This document shows, piece by piece, positions 15,805-25,177 of a DNA stretch of 64,000 nucleotides (the stretch's first letter is position 1; every line of letters begins with the position of its first letter). Source of the stretch: CAXXOK01 sp963678055 (lineage in GTDB: Bacteria; Bacillota; Clostridia; Christensenellales; Aristaeellaceae); assembly GCA_963678055.1 (NCBI GenBank), contig OY782679.1:558001-622000 (forward strand), in the 5' to 3' direction. Both the position numbers and the translations under genes were made by a program. Under the pieces are notes generated by a model. The model did no database searches. It saw only the letters and a program-made list of their open reading frames with translations, and had not been told where the DNA came from.

Positions 15805-17952
15805 GTGAAGTCTTTGTGGAGAAATGTCAAGAACACCAAGCATTCGAGTGCTCTTGGCAAAGATGAAATCTCTACCGATGGAAAAATTTCAAACTTGAAG
15901 ATAGTTGGCGACAATCCAATTATGCTTCCAGAAGAAGATACAATCGGAAGAACTAGTTTTGTCAAATCATTCGTACAACAAATTCTTTCTCTAGATACAG
16001 ATACGGGTAATGTTGTCGGTGTTCTTGGTGCGTGGGGTTCAGGAAAAACGTCCTTTATCAATCTTGCTAAAAACGAACTTGTTCATAGCAATATTGCGAT
16101 AATAGAGTTCAATCCATGGATGTTCAGTGGCACGGAACAACTGATGCAATCGTTTTTTACAGAACTATCAGCACAACTTCGCCTTCGACCTGAACTCGCA
16201 GAAGTTGGCGAAGCAATAGAAAAATATGGAAACTTGTTCTCTGGTATGGGATGGATACCTTTAATTGGGCCGTGGCTTGAACGTGGACATAAAGCATCCA
16301 AAGTGGTAAGTCAGATATTACAGGGACACAAGGAAGGTGCAAGCGAACAACGCAAGAAAATAGAGGAAACTTTGGCTCGGCTTAATAAAAGAATTGTAGT
16401 TATCATTGATGATATTGACCGTCTATCTACATCCGAAATTAGAGACGTATTTAAACTCGTTAGGCTTACAGCATGTTTTCCAAATATCATTTATATTGTT
16501 GCGTTCGACCGTCTGCGTGTTGAAAAAGCATTAGACATAGATGGCATTAGCGGACGTGATTATTTGGAAAAGATACTTCAAGTGGCAATTGACTTACCAC
16601 CTATTCCGTATCAAATTCTTAGCACTCAACTGCTCACGGCAATTGAAGGAGCCTTAAATGGAATCGAGGTAACAGGTCCATTTGACAAGCAAATATGGCC
16701 AGATATATTTATGGAGATTATAAGACCGTTAATTAAGACAATGCGAGACGTGCGCCGCTACGCTGTTAATATACGAAACACGGTTTCATCACTTGGCGGA
16801 GAAGTTGCGTTACCCGATACACTTGCTCTCGAAGCTATTCGTATATTCATGCCGGATGTGTTTGTTCTCTTGCATCCTTCAATTGATGCTCTTACCACAA
16901 CAAGCAACTCTTTTTCGTCATATCAAAATGAATCTGAAGCACTTAAGACAAAAATCGAAAAAATAATAGATAGTTCAAAAGAAAATGAGGAAGTTCTTCG
17001 AGCAGTTATGATGAGACTCTTTCCTGCTGCACATGGCAATATAGAAAATATAAGTTATGGTTCTGAGTGGATGCGGGATTGGTTGTTCAATCGGCGTGTA
17101 GCTCATAAGGACATCCTTCATTTATATTTTGAGCACTCTGTAGGAGAGTCGCTAAAAGCTTTCTTAAGCGCTGAAAAAGCTTGGCTATTTATGGACAACC
17201 GTGATTTGCTCGATGAATATTTGCATTCTTCTAATATTACAGAAGTGGCCGAGATCATTTCATCATTGGAGAATTATCAAGATCAGTATAGAGCCGAACA
17301 TGTTGAACCTACATCTATTGTTCTTCTCAACCTACTTCCAGAACTTCCAAAAGAACGAAAAGGCTTATTCGATTTTGATGCCCATTTAAAAGTAATACGG
17401 GTGGTCTATCACCTTGTAAGGTCACTTAAAGAGCCCGGATTAATAGAGACTGCAGTAAAATCAATTCTGACCCAAGTTAAAACGCTGTCTGCAAAAAACC
17501 AGTTAATACAGTTGATTGGTTATACTGAAGGCCAAGGACATAAACTCGTAACAGAAGAAGCTGCCAAGTTGTTTGAACTCAATTGGGCACACGATGTCAA
17601 AGAAGCTTTAGATGATGATTTACTGAAAGAGTACGATCTCTTAATGGTACTTCTTAAGGCTAGAGAGTTGCTGAATGAAATTGGGGAAGATATGAGTATC
17701 AGTACTCGCCCTGAAGTTACATTGGCTATTCTTACATCCGCTCAAAGCATAACAATGAGTCAAGGGTCGGATACTCGCATTGTAAATAAAGAACTCCATT
17801 TGGTTTGGGGCGGACTGGTCAGATTGTTCGGTGATGAAGCCACTCTTGCGCAGAGAATAAAACAAGCAGAGGTTATGATCACAGATGAAAATAGAGAACT
17901 TTTTGAACTTGCAGATAAATATATAGATGGTTGGCGTCCTGAAAGCTTTTAA
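15805..17952 (+). CDS. KAP-family P-loop NTPase, possible defence protein
   Basis: The start is the GTG at 15805, with AGGGAGGAGA just upstream. The 715-residue protein has Walker A GAWGSGKT at 75-82, an IIEFNPWMFSG segment at 99-109, and Walker B with a conserved Asp-rich end at 196-207 (RIVVIIDDIDRL). An MRDVRRYAVNIRN motif follows near 315. These are the marks of KAP NTPases (STAND-like). Many KAP proteins carry membrane helices between Walker A and B; here that insert (GMGWIPLIGPWLERG) is short and only mildly hydrophobic, so the protein is probably soluble. The last 250 residues are helical and unassigned. It stands alone at the tRNA end of a decayed island, a position often used by anti-phage genes. 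Defence is an inference. Confidence 0.85.
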   Translation: MKSLWRNVKNTKHSSALGKDEISTDGKISNLKIVGDNPIMLPEEDTIGRTSFVKSFVQQILSLDTDTGNVVGVLGAWGSGKTSFINLAKNELVHSNIAIIEFNPWMFSGTEQLMQSFFTELSAQLRLRPELAEVGEAIEKYGNLFSGMGWIPLIGPWLERGHKASKVVSQILQGHKEGASEQRKKIEETLARLNKRIVVIIDDIDRLSTSEIRDVFKLVRLTACFPNIIYIVAFDRLRVEKALDIDGISGRDYLEKILQVAIDLPPIPYQILSTQLLTAIEGALNGIEVTGPFDKQIWPDIFMEIIRPLIKTMRDVRRYAVNIRNTVSSLGGEVALPDTLALEAIRIFMPDVFVLLHPSIDALTTTSNSFSSYQNESEALKTKIEKIIDSSKENEEVLRAVMMRLFPAAHGNIENISYGSEWMRDWLFNRRVAHKDILHLYFEHSVGESLKAFLSAEKAWLFMDNRDLLDEYLHSSNITEVAEIISSLENYQDQYRAEHVEPTSIVLLNLLPELPKERKGLFDFDAHLKVIRVVYHLVRSLKEPGLIETAVKSILTQVKTLSAKNQLIQLIGYTEGQGHKLVTEEAAKLFELNWAHDVKEALDDDLLKEYDLLMVLLKARELLNEIGEDMSISTRPEVTLAILTSAQSITMSQGSDTRIVNKELHLVWGGLVRLFGDEATLAQRIKQAEVMITDENRELFELADKYIDGWRPESF

Positions 17953-17996
17953 GGAATTCGCAGTTGGTTCTCACGGTGGTGAAGAAATGAAAAGCC

Positions 17997-18032
17997 AAAA
18001 AAGGCTGGGCATATACGTTAGTCCAGCCTTTT
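17997..18032 (+). terminator. Terminator of the KAP NTPase gene
   Basis: AAAAGGCTGG and CCAGCCTTTT form a ten-pair stem around a 14-base loop, 45 bases after the stop codon. A short T-run follows. Confidence 0.8.
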
Positions 18033-18312
18033 GTTCCACCTGTGTAGATGGAGTAGAATTTCCTGGCATCCATCTATTCAGATGATATCTAAATATCATC
18101 AGAGAGACCTTTTGTCATGATTGTCATGCCTACATTATGCCTTTTGGTATACTTCTATTTGTTGTGTGATAAGGGATTGAGGACTTTTGCCGTTTTTGTC
18201 ATGGATTTCTGAGAAAAATATGTAAATTGATGGATTGTTGCCCCTAAAAATCTGGGTTGCTGTTAAAATCACTGCCAAATAGCAAATTCAGAAGGATCTG
18301 GCTGAATAAAAG

Positions 18313-18349
18313 AAAAGCCCGCAACACTTTATCATGTAAAGGATTGCGG
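18313..18349 (-). terminator. Terminator of tRNA-Ala(GGC)
   Basis: On the minus strand CCGCAA-TC-CTTTA and TAAAG-TG-TTGCGG pair around CATGA and are followed by GCTTTTCTTTT. It lies 13 bases past the CCA end of the tRNA gene. Confidence 0.8.
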
Positions 18350-18357
18350 TCTTTCGA

Positions 18358-18409
18358 TTCTTGGTGGAGCATAGGAGACTCGAACTCCTGACCCCAACAC
18401 TGCCAGTGT
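18358..18409 (-). repeat. Right copy of the 52-bp tRNA-Ala repeat: candidate attachment site
   Basis: This direct partner of 4249-4300 has three mismatches. It covers the 3' half of the intact tRNA-Ala(GGC) plus four bases beyond CCA. The 14.06 kb between the copies is AT-rich at both ends and contains an integrase remnant. Together these define a tRNA-integrated island that left the tRNA functional. Confidence 0.8.
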
Positions 18410-18437
18410 TGTGCGCTACCAACTGCGCTAATGCCCC
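18362..18437 (-). tRNA. tRNA-Ala(GGC)
   Basis: On the minus strand a complete cloverleaf can be drawn: acceptor GGGGCAT with ATGCTCC, D arm GCGC...GCGC, anticodon stem CAACA/TGTTG with loop CTGGCAG (anticodon GGC), T arm AGGAG-TTCGAGT-CTCCT and an encoded CCA end. The length is 76 bases. A truncated second copy of the 3' half lies at 4249-4300. Confidence 0.96.
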
Positions 18438-18822
18438 ATGTAGCTTACAAGCGAAATATAATATACCATACGCTTTGTTGTTTGTAAAGTATTGAAGGGT
18501 GAAAAATAACAGTGATTTACTGTTTTTTATGTCTGCATCTGGTTATAATGATTGGGGCGTGAAATTGTGTAAGGATGGGGCGGCACATCAGGCGCGGAGG
18601 CGGCATGAAAACGGCGCAAGCGCAAGAAGCGTGACTTGTGTTTTCCTTGTGGCATGGGTAGAAATATGCTATAATTACACAATTACAATGTCTTTGAGTC
18701 GATCATGACTAAATATAGAAGATCCGTAATCGGATAAGGAAGCCAGTGCCTGCGTTCATCGTCGTGATAGCGGTGAGCCGGTTCTATCTGAGCAAAGCGG
18801 ACAGACACAAGGAGGCGGCGGT
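18438..18822 (+). other. Intergenic region and leader before the PAS/GGDEF/HD-GYP gene
   Basis: There is no gene. It holds the upstream region of tRNA-Ala on one side and a good promoter at 18647-18675 on the other. That promoter leaves a leader of about 140 bases before the start codon. I looked for a cyclic-di-GMP riboswitch in the leader and do not see the conserved motifs. Confidence 0.5.
18647..18675 (+). promoter_or_regulatory. Promoter of the PAS/GGDEF/HD-GYP gene
   Basis: TTGTGG (18647-18652) and TATAAT (18670-18675) are 17 bases apart. A TGC precedes the -10 box, giving an extended -10. Confidence 0.7.
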
Positions 18823-21800
18823 ATGGATTGGGCTATTATGATCCCGCTGATTCAGAACGCGGCTTTTTTGCTGGCTTTGTCGGTTATTTATGAGATCGTG
18901 TATGGCATGCTGTCGCGTTCCCCGCGCTTACAGCAGGCGTTAAATGGCTTGATGATCGCGCTGATCTGCGTCGCTATCATGGCGATGCCATACACATTGA
19001 AACCCGGAGTGCAGTTTGATACCCGATCCATTTTAATCAGTGTCACCGCCCTAATCTTCGGGTTTGTACCAACCGCAATCACCGCATTTGTGGCCATTAT
19101 TTACCGCGTGAACAGCGGGGGTATCGGCGTACTGCCGGGGATACTCGTCATTTTGTCCTGCGCACTGATCGGCCTTGGGTGGCGACAGTGGCTCTATCCG
19201 AAATCCAAGAAAAATCGCTGGCTGAATGTGCTGCTGATGAGCATCACCGTGCATGTAACGATGCTGGCTTGCATGCTGTTTCTGCCCTATCCCCAAAACA
19301 TGGATACCATACGTGCCATCACACTACCGGTGCTGCTGATTTACCCGATTACAGCAACGCTGTTAAGTTTAATCATTCTGCGGCAAGTGGATGCTAAAAA
19401 AACACAAAAACAGCTGGAGTTATCGGAGGAACGCTTCCGCATTCTATTTAATGAAGCACCACTGGGGTATCAGTCGCTGGATATGGACGGTCGCTTTTTA
19501 GATGTAAACCAACAATGGCTGGATATGCTCGGCTATACCCGTGAGCAGGTCATTGGTGAATGGTTCGGCGATTTCCTGTCGCCGGAGTTCGTGGACAAGT
19601 ACCGCAAGGCGTTTGTGGACTTCAAAAGAAAAGGCTATGCACAGATTGAGCTTGGTATGATTACCAAAACCGGCGAGAAGCTGCATATCCACTTTGTGGG
19701 CAGTGTGCGATTGAACGAACAGGGTCGACCTGTTCGCACGCACTGTATTTTACAAGATGTGACAGGCCAAAAACAGGCACAGGAAGAGCTTCGGGAAAGC
19801 GAGCTGAAATACCGCCAGTTGTTTGAAACCATGACCCAGGGCGTGGTCTACCAGGAGGCCGATGGCGCAATCAGCTCAGCTAACCCGGCGGCGCAGCGTA
19901 TATTGGGTGTGACCCTGGAACAGATGCGTGGAATGACCTCTATGGATCCCTTCTGGCAGGTCATCCGGGAAGATGGAACGGAGCTCAAAGGGGAGAATCA
20001 TCCCTCCATGATTGCACTGAGAACCGGCAAGCGGTTCGGGCCGTTCGTATTGGGTGTGTACCAGCCGAAAATCAAAGACCATGTCTGGCTTTCGGTTAAA
20101 GCGATGCCGTTGTTCCGCAAAGGGGAAACGGTGCCGCACCAGACCTATGCGCTGTTTGAAGATATCACTGCCGAGCGCAAAGCCCAGCAAAGCTACCACT
20201 CGCTCTTCAACGAGATGATAGATGCGTTTGCCGTGCACGAGATTATTCTGGACGACAGCGGAACCCCTGTGGATTACCGCTTTTTAGCGGTGAACCCGTC
20301 ATTTGAAACCATGACCGGTCTGCGGGCGGATGATATTATCGGTAAAACGGTGCTGGAGGCTATCCCAGAAGTTGAGCCGTTCTGGATTGAAATCTACGGC
20401 AAAGTAGCGCTGACGGGTGAGGCGGTGCAGTTTGAGAGCTATTCCTCCATCGCGCAGAAGTTTTTCTCCGTGAGTGCGTATCGTCCCAAGCCGTTCCAGT
20501 TTGCCTGCACGTTTGTGGACGTTACCCAGCGCGTGATAGCCGAGCGGGAATCGCAGGAAAACTCCCGCAGATTGCATGGGCTACTGCATAACAGCCCCGG
20601 CCCGATGCTGATATTTGATCGGGAGGGCGTTTGTGTCAGTGTGTCGGACTTCTTTAAAACCGCACTGGCATGGTCGCATGGCGAAGAAAAAGACAGCACA
20701 ATCTATAAACACCTGCCAACGCATATTGCCCAGAAAATCGCAAACGCGCTCAGGACCCTACAGGATGAAAAACGGGTTGTAGAGGATATTGATGTATTTA
20801 CCGTGGGCGGAGAGAAGCGGTATTTCGAAAGCCGGATATTCCCCATCCCGGCCGATGATCAGCGTGAAAAACTATACGGATACATCGGGATTGATATTAC
20901 AAAGCGCATCCTGGTGGAAGAAGCCTTGCAGGAAAGCGAAGAGCGCTATGCAAGCTATATCGAAAACGCGCCAAGCGGCATTGTGATTACGGATCAAGCG
21001 GGGCAGATTGTGGAGGCGAACCCGGCAGCGCTTGCGCTGTCCGGCTACATGGCGGATGCGTTTTTACAGAGGCAGTTTATCAGCCTGGTCGATGACCAGC
21101 AAAAGAAAGAAATGCTGAAAAAGTTCCGAAGACTGTTGACACGCAACACCGTAAGCGAGGAGCTGCGGTTTAAGCATGCCGACGGCTCCAAACGCTGGGT
21201 CAGCGTAAACGCTGTCAAGTTGAGTGCGGACCGGTACTTGTATTTTATCAGCGACATTACCGAGCGCAAATCCGCTACCGATCAACTGGTGTTCGCTAAC
21301 AATCACGATTATATGACAGGGCTTTGTAACCGCAGATGCTTTGATGCAGAGGCCAGGCGTATGAATGCTGTGGAGCAGCTGCCGCTGTCGGTGATTATCG
21401 GGGATATCAACGGCTTGAAACTGATTAACGATTCATTCGGGCCGGCGGAGGGCGACCGCATTATTATCGAAACGGCCAAGCTGCTGGGTGGCTTTACACG
21501 CCCCGGAGATATTCTGGCCAGAACCGGCGGGGATGAGTTCTCCATGATACTACCCAAAACCAACCAGCAGGAGGCGGATGTGCTTTTGGCGAGCATCCAG
21601 TTTGGGTGCACTGAGTATAATAAAAGAATTACAGACGATTCCCTGCACATCAACCTTGCGCTGGGCACCGCTACCCGGCGCACTTTGGATGAAAGCTTTG
21701 TGGATGTACTCAGAACTGCGGAGAGTATGGTCAATCAGCGCAAGCTGCTGGAAACCAGAAGTTCACATTCATCGATTATTGCAACCATCAAGGCAACGAT

Positions 21801-22323
21801 GAAGGAGAAAAGTTACGAAACCGAAGCCCATGAAAATCGCATGGCGAATATGGCGCGCAAGGTTGGCGTGGCGATTGGCTTGTCCGAAGAGGAACTCAAC
21901 AACATTGAGCTGTTGGCCGAGCTGCATGATATCGGAAAAATCGGCATCCGGGAGCAGATCCTCAACAAGCCGGGGCGGCTTACCGATGACGAATGGTTAG
22001 AAATGAAGAAACATCCCGAGATCGGCGAACGCATCGCCCTGTCAACCGCCAGTCTGGCACCGATCGCTATCGACATTCGCTGCCATCATGAACGCTGGGA
22101 CGGCAGCGGGTATCCCCTGGGGTTGAAAGGCAACGATATTCCGCTGCTATCGCGTATCATCTCAGTTGTCGATGCGTATGATGCCATGACCCAGGACCGT
22201 GTCTATCAAACAGCGATCAGCCACGACAAAGCCATTGAAGAGATCCGGCGCTGTGCCGGAACCCAGTTTGACCCGGCTATTGTTGCGGTATTTTGCGAGG
22301 AGGTATTCCATGATGCCGGTTGA
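18823..22323 (+). CDS. Membrane sensor with 5TM-LYT-like, PAS repeats, GGDEF and HD-GYP domains
   Basis: The ATG is preceded by AAGGAGGCGG. Residues 1-185 hold several membrane helices in the style of the 5TMR_LYT sensor. Four to five PAS modules follow, roughly 200-820, shown by repeated starts such as SEERFRILFNEAPLGYQSL, SEERYASYIENAPSGIVITD and DITERK/DVTQR ends. A GGDEF domain follows (NNHDYMTGLCNRRCFD to about 985) with an intact TGGDEF and an RPGD inhibitory site in front. The C-terminus is HD-GYP: ELHDIGKIGIRE and HHERWDGSGYP. It should therefore both make and break cyclic di-GMP in response to a membrane or ligand signal. With 1,166 residues it is among the larger proteins of this type. 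The signal is unknown. Confidence 0.93.
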   Translation: MDWAIMIPLIQNAAFLLALSVIYEIVYGMLSRSPRLQQALNGLMIALICVAIMAMPYTLKPGVQFDTRSILISVTALIFGFVPTAITAFVAIIYRVNSGGIGVLPGILVILSCALIGLGWRQWLYPKSKKNRWLNVLLMSITVHVTMLACMLFLPYPQNMDTIRAITLPVLLIYPITATLLSLIILRQVDAKKTQKQLELSEERFRILFNEAPLGYQSLDMDGRFLDVNQQWLDMLGYTREQVIGEWFGDFLSPEFVDKYRKAFVDFKRKGYAQIELGMITKTGEKLHIHFVGSVRLNEQGRPVRTHCILQDVTGQKQAQEELRESELKYRQLFETMTQGVVYQEADGAISSANPAAQRILGVTLEQMRGMTSMDPFWQVIREDGTELKGENHPSMIALRTGKRFGPFVLGVYQPKIKDHVWLSVKAMPLFRKGETVPHQTYALFEDITAERKAQQSYHSLFNEMIDAFAVHEIILDDSGTPVDYRFLAVNPSFETMTGLRADDIIGKTVLEAIPEVEPFWIEIYGKVALTGEAVQFESYSSIAQKFFSVSAYRPKPFQFACTFVDVTQRVIAERESQENSRRLHGLLHNSPGPMLIFDREGVCVSVSDFFKTALAWSHGEEKDSTIYKHLPTHIAQKIANALRTLQDEKRVVEDIDVFTVGGEKRYFESRIFPIPADDQREKLYGYIGIDITKRILVEEALQESEERYASYIENAPSGIVITDQAGQIVEANPAALALSGYMADAFLQRQFISLVDDQQKKEMLKKFRRLLTRNTVSEELRFKHADGSKRWVSVNAVKLSADRYLYFISDITERKSATDQLVFANNHDYMTGLCNRRCFDAEARRMNAVEQLPLSVIIGDINGLKLINDSFGPAEGDRIIIETAKLLGGFTRPGDILARTGGDEFSMILPKTNQQEADVLLASIQFGCTEYNKRITDDSLHINLALGTATRRTLDESFVDVLRTAESMVNQRKLLETRSSHSSIIATIKATMKEKSYETEAHENRMANMARKVGVAIGLSEEELNNIELLAELHDIGKIGIREQILNKPGRLTDDEWLEMKKHPEIGERIALSTASLAPIAIDIRCHHERWDGSGYPLGLKGNDIPLLSRIISVVDAYDAMTQDRVYQTAISHDKAIEEIRRCAGTQFDPAIVAVFCEEVFHDAG

Positions 22324-22400
22324 GTGTATGCTGCGGAAATTCGCGGAGAATGATACCTGTATCTGCCGCCAGGAGAGGGCTACTCATTCAATGTATAGTG

Positions 22401-22409
22401 TGCTATAAT
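22401..22409 (+). promoter_or_regulatory. Extended -10 element before the LacI-like/GGDEF gene
   Basis: TGCTATAAT gives an extended -10 with no clear -35. It lies 78 bases after the preceding stop codon and about 260 bases before the start at 22673. The leader between them (22410-22672) contains no gene or riboswitch that I can recognise. Confidence 0.5.
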
Positions 22410-22672
22410 GACAAAAATGTCCCGTGCCATTGGGCCCGCAATGCCGTGAGCACCGCTTCGAACGATTTCAACTTTACCGATGTTTTTAACATCCGGGAAT
22501 GACAAGGATTGTATATCCTACGGCGGTTTTTGAAAGAAGCAAAGCTGGCTAATGGTCGCTGGGCAAGGGATACAAGCGTATGGCGACAAGTTCCGGCCAA
22601 GTGAGAAGCAACGACGACCGGATACGGGAAACAGTACAACGCAAATCAGTTTAAGTGAAAGAGGTTGAGACC

Positions 22673-24988
22673 GTGGCAAACGTGATACCTGCGAAACACA
22701 AAATGATCTGCGTCATGATCGGTGACGTCAGCCATGATTTTTCCGTTGAACTGATGAAGGGATATTTCGACTCGGCAAACCGGGAAGAGGCCCGCTTGCT
22801 GCTGATGATGGGGATGCCGCGCCATGCGGGGCACTTCGAAATCGACCGTATTCAGGAGACCAGCTACCGCTTTAACAGCATTTACGATTACGGCAGCTTG
22901 TCCGGCGCGGATGCCTATGTGTTTTCGTGCGGCGCTCTGTCTGGCTTTGAAAGCGAAAACACCTATCAGGAATTTCTGAAGCGATTTGAGGGAAAACCCT
23001 ATGTCATCTTGCAGGAAAACGTCGAAGCGCTTGCGCAGACAGTATCCTGCATTACGGTTGATAATTACTCCTCCTTCTGTGAATGCATTGAACACCTGAT
23101 TGTGGTGCACGGGTATGAAAAAATCGGCTTTGTCGGCGGCCTGAAGGGGCACCCGGATACCCGGGAACGCCTGGATGCATATCGCAAAACGATGGACAAA
23201 CACGGCCTGCCGGTGACCGATACCATGATCGTATACGGCGATTTTTCAGAGTATTCAGACAGCCAAATCGGCTGGCTGATTGACAACAACCCCGGCTTGC
23301 AGGCCATTGCCTGCTGCAACGATGAAATGGCCAAGGGCGGGTACCGGGAATGTGACCGGCGGGGGCTTCGCGTTGGCAAGGATATTGCCATCACCGGGTT
23401 TGATAATTTTTCAACCGGACAGTTTTTAATGCCGCCGCTGACAACAGTTTCGCAAAATACCTATCAGATGGGCGAGTTGGCCGTACAACAGGTGGTCTCC
23501 CTATTAAAGGGTGAAGCCGCGTTTTGTACCAAGCTTGCAACGCAGTTTTATATTCGGCGTTCCTGCGGCTGCAATCCGGATACGGTTGAGGAGCTGTTTG
23601 CCAACTGCCGGGCAAGTGATGAGCTGAAAGTAGAACACATTATCGAGCTGCTCAATAACGATCTGGCGGTGACTTATCCTAATTTTAGGGCAAATCAGGC
23701 CCGGGAGATGATCCGGGAGTTGACGGATCACTTCCTGTCGCTGTGCGTACGGGACGAGGAAGTATTGTTTGACCGCACCGAGTTTTCCGAGTGGCTGTTC
23801 CGCTACTGCGAGCAGTACCAAAGCTCCGGTACCATTTTGGCACGGCGGCTGGCGGACTATGTATTGCATCTGCCGGCGGATTGCCTGCGGCATGCGCGCA
23901 TTCGCAAGTTTTACGATGCTTTGCAATTTACGGTGGGGTACCTGTATGCCTTCCGGGCGCGGGTGGCCGAGAAAAACCTGGATGAATTCCGCGCGCAAAG
24001 CTGGTTCATCCCCGAGCTGATCCGCGATTTGGTCGGCCACGATATTGAGGACGCGCATGTGTTTCGCACCGTGGTGGAGCGGATGCATGGCATCGACTTG
24101 GACAGCATATATATCTGCCTATTAAAAGAACCCAGACCCCTGCAAGGCGAGGAAAATGAAATCATCCCCGATACACTGTACCTGGCAGCGTATTGGTCGG
24201 GGGAGGAGACCCAAGCCTATCCGCTGTCGCAGATGCCCGTGATCGATGCCCAGCATCCTATGAGTGAGCTGCCGGGGCTGGCGGACACCACCCATCTGAT
24301 GTGTTTTTCTATCTTCTCCGGCGATATGCAATATGGCATATTTATGTGCGAGGTCGACACACAGAAAAGCTCGCTGATGCATATTATCGGCTTGCAGCTT
24401 GGCATTCTGATCAATTTCCTGGAACTGAAACGCAAAGAGAAAATTGTCGGTAGCGAGCTGGAGAACATCCGCGAGCGCAACGAAATCCTCAACTTCCTGT
24501 CCGAGTATGATTCGCAATGCTCCATCCTCAACCGCCGCGGGTTTATCGAGCGCGCGATTCGGCTCAATCGCGAAAATGTAGGCAAGCGCGCCATCTGCGT
24601 GTTTATGGATTTGGATCATCTCAAGGAGATTAACGATACCTTCGGGCATTCGCAGGGTGATGTGGCGCTGATCGGTGTCAGCACGATTCTAAAGCAAGCG
24701 GTGCGCAATAACGATTTGGTGGCCCGCATCGGCGGGGATGAATTTGTGGGCATGTTCCTGGTGGATACGCCTGAGTATGATAAGCTGTTCAAGGCCAGAC
24801 TGCAGCAGGCGTTTGCTGAATATAATGAAAGTTCAGGCCTGTCGTACTATGTGGAAGCGTCGGTGGGGATCGCCCACTTTACCTGCCATCAGGGGCTGGA
24901 AATTTCCAAAATCGTCAACGATGCGGACCGCTACCTGTATGAGGCCAAGAAGTTCAAACGAAAGAGCGCGCTGAAATCCGCCGATTAA
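22673..24988 (+). CDS. Cytosolic LacI-like ligand-sensing domain fused to GGDEF
   Basis: I choose the GTG at 22673, with AAGAGG eight bases upstream. Residues 10-310 form a periplasmic-binding-protein-like sensor of the LacI/GalR type without its helix-turn-helix: MICVMIGDVSHDFSVELMKG, YEKIGFVGGLKGHPDTRERL, AIACCNDEMAKGGYREC, ITGFDNFSTGQF, LTTVSQNTYQMG. A helical linker of about 280 residues follows. The C-terminal GGDEF domain (about 610-765) contains CVFMDLDHLKEINDTFGHSQ, ARIGGDEFVGMF and an RNND inhibitory site, so it is probably an active diguanylate cyclase. There is no signal peptide or membrane segment, so it should act in the cytosol. It sits next to another cyclic-di-GMP protein; the ligand, perhaps a sugar, is inferred only from the fold. 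Confidence 0.9.
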   Translation: MANVIPAKHKMICVMIGDVSHDFSVELMKGYFDSANREEARLLLMMGMPRHAGHFEIDRIQETSYRFNSIYDYGSLSGADAYVFSCGALSGFESENTYQEFLKRFEGKPYVILQENVEALAQTVSCITVDNYSSFCECIEHLIVVHGYEKIGFVGGLKGHPDTRERLDAYRKTMDKHGLPVTDTMIVYGDFSEYSDSQIGWLIDNNPGLQAIACCNDEMAKGGYRECDRRGLRVGKDIAITGFDNFSTGQFLMPPLTTVSQNTYQMGELAVQQVVSLLKGEAAFCTKLATQFYIRRSCGCNPDTVEELFANCRASDELKVEHIIELLNNDLAVTYPNFRANQAREMIRELTDHFLSLCVRDEEVLFDRTEFSEWLFRYCEQYQSSGTILARRLADYVLHLPADCLRHARIRKFYDALQFTVGYLYAFRARVAEKNLDEFRAQSWFIPELIRDLVGHDIEDAHVFRTVVERMHGIDLDSIYICLLKEPRPLQGEENEIIPDTLYLAAYWSGEETQAYPLSQMPVIDAQHPMSELPGLADTTHLMCFSIFSGDMQYGIFMCEVDTQKSSLMHIIGLQLGILINFLELKRKEKIVGSELENIRERNEILNFLSEYDSQCSILNRRGFIERAIRLNRENVGKRAICVFMDLDHLKEINDTFGHSQGDVALIGVSTILKQAVRNNDLVARIGGDEFVGMFLVDTPEYDKLFKARLQQAFAEYNESSGLSYYVEASVGIAHFTCHQGLEISKIVNDADRYLYEAKKFKRKSALKSAD

Positions 24989-25177
24989 AAACCGGCATAG
25001 CCGGAAGCGGCGGGTATTGTAGATCCTTCGAAAACAGCGTCCCTGCAGTGGGCCGGACGCTTGCAAGCACTCCATAAAATTCAGCAATAAAACATACGTA
25101 GCATCACGCATATACGCAAAAATATGATACGATAAACCATGAGCCGTCGCATTCGCGGGGGCATGGGGGGTATAGCT

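Noticed and set aside
18499..18708. A 69-codon plus-strand frame after tRNA-Ala
   Set aside because: It has no ribosome site, no family resemblance, and it runs over the promoter at 18647-18675.
18676..18822. A cyclic-di-GMP riboswitch in the leader of the PAS/GGDEF/HD-GYP gene
   Set aside because: I could not find the conserved GEMM core or a paired terminator; the leader has no recognised structure.
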